Below are positions 21,474 through 29,900 of a stretch of DNA of 64,000 nt, one piece after another. The stretch's first letter is position 1. The number at the start of each line of letters is the position of its first letter. Made by a program: the position numbers and the translations under genes. The notes beneath the pieces are model-generated. The model was not told the origin of the DNA. It made no database searches and saw only the letters and a list, made by a program, of their open reading frames with translations. This DNA is from Nansenia antarctica (taxonomy: Eukaryota > Chordata > Actinopteri > Argentiniformes > Microstomatidae), in assembly GCA_963989245.1 (NCBI GenBank), contig OZ022347.1:1284551-1348550 (forward strand), given 5' to 3'.

Positions 21474-24400
21474 CAACAAGATCAAACATGCATTATACAG
21501 TATCTGTATGTTAACACTAGAACAGCCGTGCCTTTTTACCTACTAAAAGAGCCGCCTCGGGGGTCAAAATGCTAAGCTGCTATTTACACACAACGACCAC
21601 TAGTTGGCCAGCCTTGTAAATTAACCTGCCCCCTACACAGAAAAACTGCAAAATATCTTGTTTGGATACTGTAAGGATACTGGGTGGTAGAAGGCACATA
21701 TCTAGGACAAGTCATGAAAGGAGGGTCCTGAAATGTGATCGAGTGCAAAGATATAACACTTATTTTACTCACAGCGGTGAAAAATATTGGCACATTTCTT
21801 TGGGCCTCTACCCACACATTTAGCTGTGTTGCTCCTTCCACGAACGCACGATCCTTACAAGTTGTACCTCGTTGTAAAGGTGACTAATCAGGCTTTCCAA
21901 CCATATAAAACAATTGGTATTATTAAAGGGGAGGAATAATCGACTGAAATAAGGGATTCCAAACTTTTTTTTCTTGAGGAGTTTAGATCAAACATGCTAC
22001 ATTCTACAGTATCTGTGTGTTAATATGTCTCTCTCTCTCTCTCTCCCCCACCACAGATCAAACAGACCCAGCAGAGGAGCCGCCCCCCCTGGCAGAGCGT
22101 GTCGCTGCTGAGGGTGTGCAGGATGGTGGGGGGGGGCCTGGGGCTGGGGGGGCTCGGGGCCCTTGGGGGGCTGGGGGGCCTGGGGAGGACCTGGCAGGAG
22201 GCCTGGAGCAGCGGGGAGGGGGGGCTCAGGGAGCGGCTGGCCCCCCTGCTGGGACCCCTGGAGGAGCTCTACGACCTGCAGCACCTCTGCAGGGTCCTGC
22301 AGCCACGCCAGGAGAGGGTACGAGGGGGGGGGGGGGAGGTACACTCTTCAAACAAACGCTAGTAATAATAATAACAGAATGAAACCCACACACTGACATT
22401 TCCAAGTGTCTTGAGTGTCTAGAAAAGCGCTATATAAGTCTAATGTATTATGATTATTGTTATTATTATTATTATTATTTCCCCCTCCTTGGGTCTAACA
22501 GAGCCCATAGTGATTCAAACAACTCTTCTCTCTCTCTCTCCCCCCCTCTCTCTCCAGCTCTCCCTCCCTCTACCTCTCTCTCTCTCTCTCTCCCCCCCCC
22601 TCTCTCTCCCCCTCTCCCTCCCTCTACCTCTCTCTCTCTCTCCCCCCTCTCTCTCCCCCTCTCCCTCTCTCTCTCTCCCCCTCTCCCTCCCTCTACCTCT
22701 CTCTCTCTCTCTCTCCCTCTCTCTCAATAAAGACAGAGCAGGAAATAAACAAGTATATTATATAGCGCCTTTCATAAAACCCAAGGACGCTTCACAATTC
22801 TAAAGGAAATGGTCAGACAGACAAAACAGAAAACAAACAAAACAAAACAGAAACAGTGACTAGGGGCCATAGTCCTGGGGCCTATTCCACGTACCGTGAT
22901 TAAATCTGATCCAGGTTTAACACAGATCCAGATGCTAATTTCAGCTTGCATTCGGTTCCATCAATGTGGCTCAAATATTTCGCAAATAACGTGGCTCAAA
23001 CCTGGTAGTGAGCAGGTTTAGAGGTTGGTTTAGGTCAGCGATTCCCAACCTATGGGCCGCGGCCCTCTGGTGGTCCGCAAGGGTACTGCAAGTGGGCCGC
23101 CAAATCATGGGCCAACATTATTATTTTTTCATTTAAAAAATCATGGTAGCCTACTGTATTTTTTTCTTTAAAAACCTTAAAGAAATGCATCATCAGTGTG
23201 CTACTACTAGGCCTACTGCACTGTATGTATGATGAGTGTATGATGATGCATATGAAATATCCAATAAGAATGAGAGAATAATGATGAGACACCCCAAAAA
23301 ATGTACATGTGCGTAAAATGCCTGTGTGTGTGGGCCGCGAATACTTAAGAGATGTTTGAGTGGGCCTTGAGTCCAAAAAGGTTGGGAACCGCTGGTTTAG
23401 GTAATACGTGAGTCAAAAATGTCTCACTGGCGGTAGCTACATCCCGCTAGTCATGACCCCTCACGGCTGTTCTAGTATTAATGGTGAGAGTTCTACCTAG
23501 ACCCCTCTGCTGTTTTCTCATGTATTTCATATGATAACTGTGGTTGTGTGTTGAGATAATACAACAGAAAATACAGAATTTCACAATTGTGGGTAATTGT
23601 GAGTTTCTCAGGTTTGTGGTGCATTATCTCATTGACTGCTGTCCCTGTGACTGCATCACGTCTGCACTCACGCTCAATTATGTCTTGTCGGTTTGGTATA
23701 TTTTGATATACAACCCTCCAGTAATGGACGTTTTCCAGGAAAATACCCACGTTTCGACTGTAACATTAAGACGTTTTTACAGCGTGAGACCATATCTACA
23801 AAAAATATATTACATAATATATATATATATATATATTATTCCGATGAAAAGGGTTCTATGACCGAGTCCTCCTGTCGGGCTGTGGCGGTTCCATGGTGGT
23901 TCACACTCATTTGAGAATTTTAAAATGTTTATTTCCATATAAATATACTTTACCCAACAGCAGGAGGATATGGATGCATTATGCGCAGTTATTAGGATAC
24001 ACACACACACATGCACACACACACCCACTCAAGACCACCCACCAGCGCATCCATGCGCTAAACATAACTCATAAAACATCTCTCCTCCTCCTCTCTCCCT
24101 CCTCCCTCTTCCTCCTCCTCTCTCCTCCTCCTCCTCCCTCCCCTCCTCCTCTCTCCTCCCTCCTTCTTCCTCCTTCCTCCTCCTCCTCCACCTCCTCCCG
24201 CTCCCTCCTCCCCCCCTCCTCTCTCCTCCCTCTCCTTCCTCCTCCTCCCTCTCTCCTTCCTCCTCCTTCCCCCTCTCCCTCCTCCTCCTCCCTCCTCTCT
24301 CCTCCTCCCTCCTCCTCCTCCTCTTCCTCTTCCTCTTCCCTACTCCTCCTCCCTCCTCCTCCCCCTCTTCCTCCTCCTCCCCCCCCTCTTCCTCTCCCTC

Positions 24401-25439
24401 TCCCTCCTCCTCCTCCTCCTCATTCCTCCTCCTCCTCCTCCTCCCCCCCCTCTTCCTCCTCACGTCTTCTCTAACAGCCCCTCCGTCATGTGGATGTGTA
24501 CCCTGTCAGCTCATCACACAGCAGACCTGAGGGTTCTCCAGGCTGGGTAGATTCACACCGCTGCTTCTCTGCGCATGAGGAGAGCTGACTGAAGCACTTG
24601 TTAAATCACGGCTCCATCGGTAGAACCAAGCCCATTATCTCTAGACACGCCACGGCGACTGGCCTTTTCTCCCAGCGTCTTTTTCTCAGCAGAAAAGAGT
24701 CACGAGCCACTTAGTCTAGATAGAAACAGGGGGTCCACCTGCACCCTCCCCCCCCGCGCATGTTTTTTCTTGATTCTTGAAGTGTCTATTTTAAGATTCT
24801 GCCAGGAACCAGGCTGAAATAATGTCCCAAAGGCTTCATGTTTAACACTTGATTGCACCTATCCCAAACCTGAAATAGAAATACAAGAAATAGAAAATAG
24901 CATCACTTTTGTGCAGTTCTGCAGAACATGCAGAGACACATGATCACATGTTTCCATACAACTCTGACCCAAGAGATTCAATAACACGGGTTTTGTTAAC
25001 ATTCAAAAACATGATTCTATTTTTTTTCCATTTTTGGACGAAAACCAGTCGAAGTAGAAAATCTGAATATCACCTAACATGCACGTGTATTTTTTCATTT
25101 CATTCATTAATTAGATAAATAGATGTAAAATTTAAAGTGTGTTGGCCGACGTACCTATTCCTGACTGAATTCCTACAAAAACTACAACTCCCCTGGACCC
25201 CTGTTTCCATCTAGACTAACTGTTTTTTGTTCCTCCAGCTTCTTCACGACTCCAGAGAGCCCTCAGACCCGGGGAGAGAGAGGAGCAGCCAGACCCTGAG
25301 AGAGAGGAGCAGCCAGAGCCTGAGAGAGAGGAGCAGCCAGAACCTGCTGAAGAGGAAATCACCGTACATCCTGAAGAGGCAGACCAAGTCCAGCAAGTCT
25401 CGGAGGCCGTACATCCTGAAACGAAACACATTCTACTGA
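6349..25439 (+). CDS. nts: Pro-neurotensin/neuromedin N precursor (join 6349-6409, 11490-11551, 22057-22317, 25239-25439)
   Basis: The spliced frame gives 194 residues plus TGA. Residues 1-20 form a signal peptide. Exon 2 encodes an acidic helix ending in TSK, as in mammalian precursors. Exon 3 retains two Cys (residues 62 and 119) in positions matching the mammalian pro-region, but contains a Gly/Leu-rich low-complexity insert. Exon 4 carries two hormones bounded by Lys-Arg pairs: neuromedin N-like KSPYIL (168-173) and 13-residue neurotensin QTKSSKSRRPYIL (176-188), followed by KRNTFY. The PYIL core activates neurotensin receptors. The N-terminal Gln would become pyroglutamate. Peptides are released in the regulated secretory pathway of neurons and gut endocrine cells (family knowledge). 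All introns are GT-AG with phases 1, 0, 0. The gene is expanded by transposons, mainly in the 10.5-kb second intron. Confidence 0.95.
6446..7050 (+). repeat. Local direct duplication in nts intron 1
   Basis: About 165 bp at 6446-6621 is repeated at 6886-7047, including a (GACT)n stretch and the segment GACAGCACTGCTTGTATATG. The second copy runs into a LINE-like tail (CACTTTGAGCTGCATATC, then ACTT repeats to about 7136). Confidence 0.75.
7056..7136 (+). repeat. LINE-like 3' tail with (ACTT)n
   Basis: The GCACTTTGAGCTG segment, GTGCTATATAAATAAAGC and a terminal tetranucleotide run are typical of the 3' end of teleost non-LTR elements. No coding part is visible. Confidence 0.6.
7335..7586 (-). 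mobile_element. TIR element (MITE-like), least rearranged copy
   Basis: About 250 bp with inverted ends: the left side contains TTAGAATTATAAGGTTCTAT and the right side contains CCTTATAATTCTAACGTCA. It is inverted relative to the copies at 3771 and 46250. It carries only one copy of the terminal motif that forms 26-bp arrays elsewhere. Confidence 0.75.
7810..8750 (+). repeat. 16-bp minisatellite in nts intron 1
   Basis: More than 50 tandem copies of ATAATCTCTTTACCTC with common T/C variants (CTTTAT, CCTTAT). The array degenerates after about 8672. It is non-coding and pyrimidine-rich. Confidence 0.95.
9146..10016. mobile_element. Fold-back element: long inverted repeats of about 325 bp
   Basis: The left arm (9146-9470) and right arm (about 9685-10016) are near-perfect inverted copies, starting CAGCACTGGAGTTGAGG and ending with its complement. 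They are separated by about 215 bp of unique spacer. A short single-arm relative is at 11045-11391. The open frames inside the arms are mirror artefacts of the inverted repeat. Confidence 0.8.
10025..10475. mobile_element. TIR element (family 2, copy a) with internal 33-bp expansion
   Basis: Ends TGTGACACGTTCTAATGC and CAGACTGTGTCACA are inverted. The body matches 18228-18583. In this copy a 33-bp segment (GTAAAGTAGTGTTCTAGTTA plus flank) is repeated about four times at 10177-10310, but is single in the other copy. No coding capacity is seen. Confidence 0.75.
10780..11460 (+). mobile_element. LINE 3' end interrupted by a MITE
   Basis: The segment 10820-10920 translates like the C-terminus of an L2/CR1-type ORF2 (APDLWNNIP...SIQSFKSNLQTHLYSLAF). 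It is followed by a 3' UTR and the tail GGCACTTTGGTGTCATG...(TTGA)n. The MITE at 11045-11391 splits the 3' UTR. Confidence 0.7.
11045..11391. mobile_element. Short hAT-like MITE, single-arm relative of the fold-back element
   Basis: A 347-bp element with ends CAGCACTGGAGTTG and CAACTTGAGTACTG. It is flanked by ACTGTAAG (11037-11044) and GCTGTAAG (11392-11399), an 8-bp TSD with one mismatch. It shares most of its length with the arms at 9146-10016 and is nested in a LINE 3' UTR. Confidence 0.75.
11490..11551 (+). CDS. nts: nts coding exon 2
   Basis: A (TG)n tract and TCAG acceptor precede the exon. With the G left from exon 1 it encodes DVDQEQRALEEELLSSLFTS-K, closely matching the acidic helix and TSK end of mammalian exon 2. 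The donor is AAG|GTAGGC. Phase is 0 at the 3' side. Confidence 0.93.
11552..11834. other. Start of nts intron 2, unassigned
   Basis: Ordinary intronic sequence with no repeat ends or coding potential recognised. Confidence 0.4.
11835..12055 (+). mobile_element. piggyBac-like MITE fragment 1
   Basis: Shares GCACTCGATAACATTTCAGG, the CCACCCCAGTATCC motif and the AACTAGTGGTCGTTGTGT motif with the complete copy at 63632-63953. The terminal TTAA ends are missing. Confidence 0.7.
12465..12655 (+). mobile_element. piggyBac-like MITE fragment 2
   Basis: Internal portion of the same family, from TTTCAGGACCCTCC to the AACTAGTGGTCG motif and TGTAAATAGCAGC. Both ends are lost. Confidence 0.65.
12897..13185 (+). 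mobile_element. piggyBac-like MITE fragment 3
   Basis: Runs from TTAATCAGCCTGTGAGTAAA to GGCACGGCTGTTCTAGT, almost the full length of the family, but the final TTAA is replaced by AACC. Confidence 0.7.
13320..13440. repeat. Poly-C and (AC)n microsatellite
   Basis: A C run followed by interrupted AC dinucleotides. Open frames on both strands here are repeat artefacts. Confidence 0.9.
13618..15422. repeat. 1.8-kb CT-rich compound tandem array in nts intron 2
   Basis: Almost pure pyrimidine on the plus strand, built from CTCTCTCCTCTCTCCT blocks with periodic CCACTCTCT inserts. The lack of A on this strand leaves several frames open for 300-640 codons on both strands (Arg/Glu/Gly-rich or Ser/Leu/Pro-rich). 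These are not genes. Confidence 0.97.
16025..16296 (+). mobile_element. LINE 3' end
   Basis: The start translates as a typical LINE C-terminus (VEAFKKQLKTVLYRQAFG). It is followed by the tail GTAAAGCACTTTGTGACC, GTGCTATAGAAATAC and (CTTA)n. Confidence 0.65.
16425..16770 (+). repeat. 27-bp minisatellite
   Basis: About 12 tandem units built around GTTGTGATGTATGTCAAGCT with G/T variants. Open on both strands but composed wholly of the repeat. Confidence 0.93.
16771..17260. other. Intronic sequence without recognised elements
   Basis: No coding or repeat signature beyond short A-rich stretches was seen. Confidence 0.4.
17262..17664 (+). repeat. LINE-like tail (ATT)n followed by CT microsatellite
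   Basis: GTGTCTTTGAGTGTCTAGAA, AAGCGCTATATAAGTC and (ATT)n precede a long CT tract. The same arrangement, including the spacer GTCTAACAGAGCCCATAGTG, recurs at 22400-22730, so the composite is one repeat type. Confidence 0.75.
17945..18224 (-). mobile_element. piggyBac-like MITE copy 4
   Basis: Begins TTAACACTAGAACAGCC at 17945 and runs through the family body to TTTACTCACAG. It directly abuts the TIR element at 18228. The second TTAA is not seen. Confidence 0.7.
18228..18583. mobile_element. TIR element (family 2, copy b)
   Basis: A 356-bp element with inverted ends TGTGACAGGTTCTAATGC and GACTAGAACGTGTCACA (about 26 bp with few mismatches). Non-coding. Compare 10025-10475. Confidence 0.78.
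19029..20321 (+). mobile_element. L2/CR1-type LINE 3' end containing a minisatellite
   Basis: The sequence 19029-19325 translates like a LINE ORF2 C-terminus (LYWLPIKECIKFKVLLLTYK-type, then YLTDLL and KTYLFSHAY). An approximately 60-bp minisatellite follows, then the tail AAAAGCGCTATATAAATAC. It is flanked by imperfect target duplications AGTATCTAATATGTTAATAT (19009-19028) and a 2-nt longer version at 20322-20342. Confidence 0.78.
19325..20172 (+). repeat. Minisatellite of about 60 bp inside the LINE
   Basis: About 13 units of CATGCATACAACCTCCCCTA plus CCCTAACCATCTCCCCTAAC and a C-rich linker of variable length. It ends in a long poly-C run at 20149-20173. The first unit is continuous with the LINE coding sequence. 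Confidence 0.92.
20380..21479 (+). mobile_element. Second LINE 3' end with internal minisatellite
   Basis: A perfect 20-bp target duplication, GATCAAACATGCATTATACA, flanks it (20360-20379 and 21480-21499). The coding C-terminus (RLWNALPDHL) is interrupted by a minisatellite and resumes at 21265 with VDAFKRGLKTYLFNRAF. The tail is CTTTGAGATTTCCTTATG and (ATT)n. Confidence 0.82.
20463..21265 (+). repeat. CT-rich minisatellite with CTGACCACCTAACTCTCC units
   Basis: About 15 irregular units of 35-100 bp, each opening with the LINE codons for DHL (CTGACCACCTAA) followed by CT/CTTT blocks. Antisense Glu/Arg/Gly-rich frames are artefacts. Confidence 0.9.
21511..21780 (-). mobile_element. piggyBac-like MITE copy 5
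   Basis: Begins TTAACACTAGAACAGCC and carries the family body to TTTACTCACAG. The inner end is followed by unrelated sequence. It truncates the third acceptor unit. Confidence 0.7.
22057..22317 (+). CDS. nts: nts coding exon 3
   Basis: The acceptor is (CT)n CCCCCACCACAG. The 87-codon exon matches the mammalian pro-region in layout: a Trp-containing start (RPPWQSVSLLRVC), a variable middle, and a C-terminal helix with the second Cys (LYDLQHLC). A Gly/Leu insert at 22129-22185 makes the coding strand strongly G-rich. The donor is AGG|GTACGA, phase 0. Confidence 0.9.
22395..22730 (+). repeat. LINE-like tail (ATT)n plus CT microsatellite
   Basis: Same composite as 17262-17664: AAGCGCTATATAAGTC, (ATT)n, the GTCTAACAGAGCC spacer and a CT tract. 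Confidence 0.75.
23036..23394. mobile_element. hAT-like MITE (family 3)
   Basis: A 359-bp element with ends CAGCGATTCCCAACC and GGTTGGGAACCGCTG. It is flanked by the perfect 8-bp TSD GTTTAGGT (23028-23035 and 23395-23402). It resembles Charlie-type hAT termini and is non-coding. Confidence 0.88.
23463..23484 (+). mobile_element. piggyBac-like MITE terminal fragment
   Basis: CACGGCTGTTCTAGTATTAA is the family's terminal motif. Only about 20 bp remain. Confidence 0.5.
24064..24470. repeat. CCT/CTT-rich tract in nts intron 3
   Basis: Irregular CCTCCTCCT repeats. Long Ser/Pro/Leu and Arg/Glu/Gly frames here are artefacts. Confidence 0.93.
25239..25439 (+). CDS. nts: nts coding exon 4 (neuromedin N and neurotensin)
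   Basis: The acceptor is TTCCTCCAG. Three in-frame 24-bp repeats encode RERSSQTL, RERSSQSL and RERSSQNL (25275-25346). Then follow KR-KSPYIL-KR, the 13-residue neurotensin ending RRPYIL, KR and the tail NTFY before TGA at 25437-25439. The six-residue PYIL-ending peptide and the 13-residue length match mammalian neuromedin N and neurotensin. Confidence 0.96.
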   Translation, partial: LLHDSREPSDPGRERSSQTLRERSSQSLRERSSQNLLKRKSPYILKRQTKSSKSRRPYILKRNTFY

Positions 25440-25635
25440 CCACTGTCGGGGAGAGGGAGTAAAGACATTATACATTTTGTGAATAAGTGATTGTGCTTCT
25501 CTTGTCTTTAGCGTTGTTGTTGTTGTTGTTGTTGCTGCTTCAGTTTGTAGTTTTACCAATATAGATCAATCAATATCAATATCCTGTGTCCATTACTGGG
25601 TTTACTCCGTCGTCAAAACAATGGAGAATTATGTA

Positions 25636-25641
25636 AATAAA
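25636..25641 (+). terminator. nts: nts polyadenylation signal AATAAA
   Basis: A canonical AATAAA about 200 nt after the stop, followed by a T/G-containing region. It gives a short 3' UTR. Confidence 0.6.
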
Positions 25642-25810
25642 AAAAAGCATATTATCGCAGCGAGCAAAAAATGTGTATCTTCGAGAGAGTTTATATTTAT
25701 TACATCTGTTCGATGCATTCAATACATTTATTTTCTTCTTCGGATGTGATTAAACGATACATATTCCAAAACCACTGGGACATGACAGTCTTTTTTTTTT
25801 ATTCTCAAGC

Positions 25811-25939
25811 TAAATGGTAAACGGACTGCACTTACATAGCGCATTTTTTGCTGCTCCAAAGCTGCTCCAAAGAGCTTTACAACGGCCTCTCATTCACCCA
25901 TTCACTCACACACCAATGGCGGCCAAGCTGCCATGCAAG
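25811..25939 (-). mobile_element. SINE-like repeat, part split off by an LTR retrotransposon
   Basis: TAAATGGTAAACGGACTGCA and TTTACAACGGCCTCTC match the intact copy at 55693-55985. The copy is cut at CAAG and resumes at 34231, so 25940-34230 was inserted into it. Confidence 0.85.
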
Positions 25940-26594
25940 TGTAACGATAGTCAAACAGCCAAACTTCTTTCAATCAATCCTTTTATTTGACCTGCAGAGA
26001 AGACATATAGAACACAATTCTTCTCTGGTCTGCTTGTGAATCCATTAAGATGGCGGCCATGTTCTGCACCACCGTCTATGTACATTTCACATCAGGACAA
26101 TTTGTTCACAGAAAGAACACAAACTTCCCTCAAACATTACAAATAACAATTACAAACAACATGTGGAGCGACATACCTGCAGAGAAGACATATAGAACAC
26201 AATTCTTCTCTGGTCTGCTTGTGAATCTGCACGTTCAAAACAACATACAATAAATGTTCTGTTTCACATCATCACAATACATCACATCATCACAATACAT
26301 GTAAAAACAAACAGCACAGTACTACACCAACACCTTCACCCTACATTACAAGATTCTCCATACAAACAACAAAACACGAGGAGCATTTCACATCACGCAC
26401 ATACCCATTAAGATGGCGGCCATGTTCTGGCACCACCGCAAGTACGGCAACAAGAGAAGGACAAAAGAACGTGCAGACCTGCAGTACACCCAAACTCCAA
26501 AGGGGGGGCTCCAACAACAACCAGGGCTGCTCAAAGCACGGCGAAACTCATCTACATTCACCACAACTAAACATACATTCCCAACTCTGTTACA
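25940..26594 (-). repeat. 3' LTR of the complete gypsy element
   Basis: Starts TGTAACGATAG and ends CTCTGTTACA (inverted TGTAAC/GTTACA ends). It contains two copies of a 50-bp block beginning CTGCAGAGAAGACATATAG and two AAGATGGCGGC motifs (26047-26057, 26410-26420). Confidence 0.95.
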
Positions 26595-26610
26595 CCCACC
26601 TCCCCTGAAT
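26595..26610 (-). other. Polypurine tract
   Basis: The minus strand reads CAGGGGAGGTGGG directly before the 3' LTR, the expected plus-strand primer position. Confidence 0.7.
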
Positions 26611-26934
26611 TTCGCCAACCTTGAGCAGCAACTATACATTTAAATACTACTTTTTACTTTTTACACTATTACATAGGGCCGCCAAAGGACAGGACAGCCA
26701 ACTTGAAAAGTATCCTATAAGGATGAAGTGGAAAGAGAGGTAAACTATCTCTCCAACCAACTACTGGCGGTAGGATGCGTTCTACACCCCACAAGACCCT
26801 TTTTTCACTGTGTATTACTAGCCTTCAAGAGGCCACAACCTCTTATGAAACAATCAGAATAACGAACAAACCTATATGTCATAGGATGTCAGTGTGCACA
26901 GTGTATACATGCACTGAACTGAGCTTCGGCTTAT

Positions 26935-29900
26935 CTAACTGTGGAAAGCCTGAAACACTGACCCACAAACAGCTCGAATGTTTGACTTAGTGTCTTGGAT
27001 AATGTCTTGTCCTGACATAGTATAAATCAATCTGTCAACTGGTTTGATAAGGCGACCAAACTTGGACTTGACCTGTGTGACTGTACTAGGATGTTCACAC
27101 TGTGTAACAGAAGCTAGAGTGTCAGTACGCTGTGTGTCACTAGCATCATCTATCTGATTCGTGTTACCAGAAACATCAGTACAATCATCAGCGCTAACCA
27201 CAAATCTAGAATCAGAGTTAATGGACTGATCTACCATTTGCTCCTCAGCCATCTGCTCGGGAACCCTCTGAGGGGCAAACGAGACTGAAAACACTACAGT
27301 GTTAGTAGCCTCTGTCCGTGAGTGGTCAGGGAATGGTAACTGGGTGACCCACTCCAGGGTTCTTCCCTTGGGATCCTTGGGCTCTGGAACAGTCAAGGGA
27401 ACATCCCTCTCCCGAACAGCTCTACCCCCATACTCCATGTCTTCAACCTCCCCTCCCTCACTCCCAGGACAGGAATCCACTCTCTCCGACTCGAACGCGG
27501 TTCCTCTACTCACTTCCCCAGGCAAGGAATCCTGTTCCACTTCCGACACGGACATGTCACTTGGCTCATTTGATGTATGAACAGCAGACAGGGATGAAAC
27601 TGGGTCAGAGATCACACTCGTATCATACACCGGCAGAAAGTTCACCAACAACAATAGATTACGGTGGACTACCTTCTCTCGTCCAGTGACAGTGTCTTGT
27701 ATCCTATATGTGTGAGTCTCAGAGTTCCTATCCACCACAGTATATACAGTAGACTCCCAACGGTCAGCCACCTTTCTCTTTCCTCTCTCTCTCTTGTTCG
27801 CCAACAGCACACGGTCTCCGACGTCAATGGTGGGCCCTTTCACTCGTCTGTTGTAGAGCTCTGTGTGACGGTGCTGTTCTTTTATGACATGTTCCTGGGC
27901 TATGACCATAGCTTCTCTCAGATCCTTCGTGAGAGACATCACATACTTGTCGTAGCTGACCACAGCTGGATCATTCAGGACTGTCCGGAAGAGTATATCG
28001 ACAGGGAGACGAGGAGTACGCCCAAACATCAGATAGAAAGGTGCATAGCCAGTTGACTCATGCGCTGTGCTATTGTACATGAACGTCAGAGTTTGCAAAC
28101 GCCTCGGCCAGTTGATTTTTGCCTCTGGTTCAAGCGCTCGGATCATGTTACCGAGAGTTCTATTGAAACGTTCCACACTACCGTTACCCATCGGGTGATA
28201 CGGGGTTGTGTGCGACTTTCTGACACCGGAGACTCTGAGCAGCTCACTCACTAGTTGACTCTCGAAGCTAGCTCCCTGGTCGCTGTGGATACGTTCTGGG
28301 AACCCAAAGACGCAGAAGAACTTGTCCCATAGAACTCTCGCCACCTGTTTGGCTGACTGATCTTTGCAGGGGAATGCCTGGGCCATTCTTGTAAAATGGT
28401 CAGTAACAACTAACACATCAACTGACTTGTTCCTTGAGTCCTCCGCTGACCAGAAATCAATGCAAACCAGCTGAAGTGGCCTGGTTGATGTGATACTCTG
28501 CAAAGGCGCCCTCGCAGCAGGTTCAACAGTCTTACTGACAATACACCGCTGGCAGTTACGGACGTAGTCTCTTACGTCTCTGTCGAGGTTGAGCCAGAAG
28601 AACCTCTGTCTGGCCAAGCCAAGACTCCTGAACTGACCTTGATGGCCGGCATGGTCATGAACACCTCTCAGAACTTCAACTTTCTTAGACTCAGGAACCA
28701 CATACTGGCGGCGTTTTGACTTCACGACTTGATCCCTCGAGACTCTGTAGAGTATCCCATTGCTCACAACAAGTTTCTCCCAGTGCTTCAGGTACCTCAT
28801 GACTGTGACTGATTCCTTATCTCTCTCTCTCCTGGAGGGTCTCCGATGTCTCTCCACATAGTACAAGACTCGAGAGAGAGTTCTGTCTCTGAGCTGTTCA
28901 TCCCGGAGTTCCTTCTCACTGTAAGCAGGAAGTGAGTCCTGACCACCTGGGACTAACTGAGGCAAATGGTGCAAGACTGCTACAGCACGCGTTCTTGCTC
29001 CGACCTCCCACAGATCGTCATATGACTGTAGAACAACAGACACTTCATCCATCTCCATAGACTGAGCGTGGACATGCAGAGGTGATGGGACACTTTGAGC
29101 GTAACTCTCTGCCTGGCGTGGAGTGTCACCACTATCATTGGACGACCGGAAGGCGTCCTGTACAGAAGCACTCGACACATCCTGGACTTCGGAGAGGAGA
29201 TTCTTGTAGGGCTCTTCAAGTAATCTGTGACTGACTCTCTGCTTGACGAAAGGCACACGACTCAAGGCATCAGCGACAACATTCTGTGGGCCTGGCACGT
29301 ACTTGATGTCGAAGTTATAGCTCGCTAACTTAGCCACCCATCGTTGCTCGCAGCAGTCCAGCTTGGGCTTCGTCATGATATGAGTCAATGGATTATTGTC
29401 CGTCCAAACAGTGAAATCATGCCCCTTCAACCAATGGCTAAACTTGTCACAGACACTCCACTTCAAGGCTAGGAATTCCAACCGATGGGCTGGGTAGTTT
29501 CTCTGAGACTGAGAGAGGGACTTGCTGGCGAATGCGATTGGCCTCGCTCGGTCTTCACCCTCTTGGATCTGCGACAGGACAGCACCGATGCCATCAAGGG
29601 ACGCGTCCGTTGACAGCATGAAGGGACGGCTGAAATCAGGGTGAGCCAGGACAGCCGTCTCAACCAGCGCCGTTTTCAGCTTCTGGAAAGCCTGCTCCGT
29701 TTCGGGGGTCCAGTCAGTAACCTTCAACTTCCTGCTTTGTGACCTTTGTTTGGACTGTTTCACCTTCCCTTTTCTCTTCTGGCCCGTCAACAGAGAGAAG
29801 AGAGGCTTTGCAATAGCGGAGAAGCTAGGCACAAAGTGCTGGTAATAATTGATCATCCCCAAGAAAGATCTGATTCGTTTCTGTGAGGGGGTTACACCGT

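Larger units (their letters stand above)
18941..22056 (+). repeat. Dispersed array of duplicated splice-acceptor units before nts exon 3
   Basis: Four related units start ATCAAA and contain CAGTAT and GTTAATAT: 18941-18997, 18998 onward (resuming at 20341), 20361 onward (resuming at 21481), and 21987-22056. Units 1, 2 and 4 end in a C-rich tract plus ACAG. Unit 4 ends in the real acceptor, and exon 3 itself starts ATCAAAC. LINE insertions with their own TSDs separate the units. Confidence 0.75.

Noticed and set aside
22017..22396. Alternative frames across nts exon 3
   Set aside because: Only the frame continuous with exons 2 and 4 encodes the conserved pro-region; the others are G-rich shadows.
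21511..23484. A single piggyBac element spanning nts exon 3
   Set aside because: TTAA-type ends face each other, but the family is about 320 bp and each side is an independent fragment.
25940..26643. Small open frames in the LTRs starting MAAMF
   Set aside because: They arise from the ATGGCGGCCATGTT repeat and lie antisense to the element; no evidence of coding.
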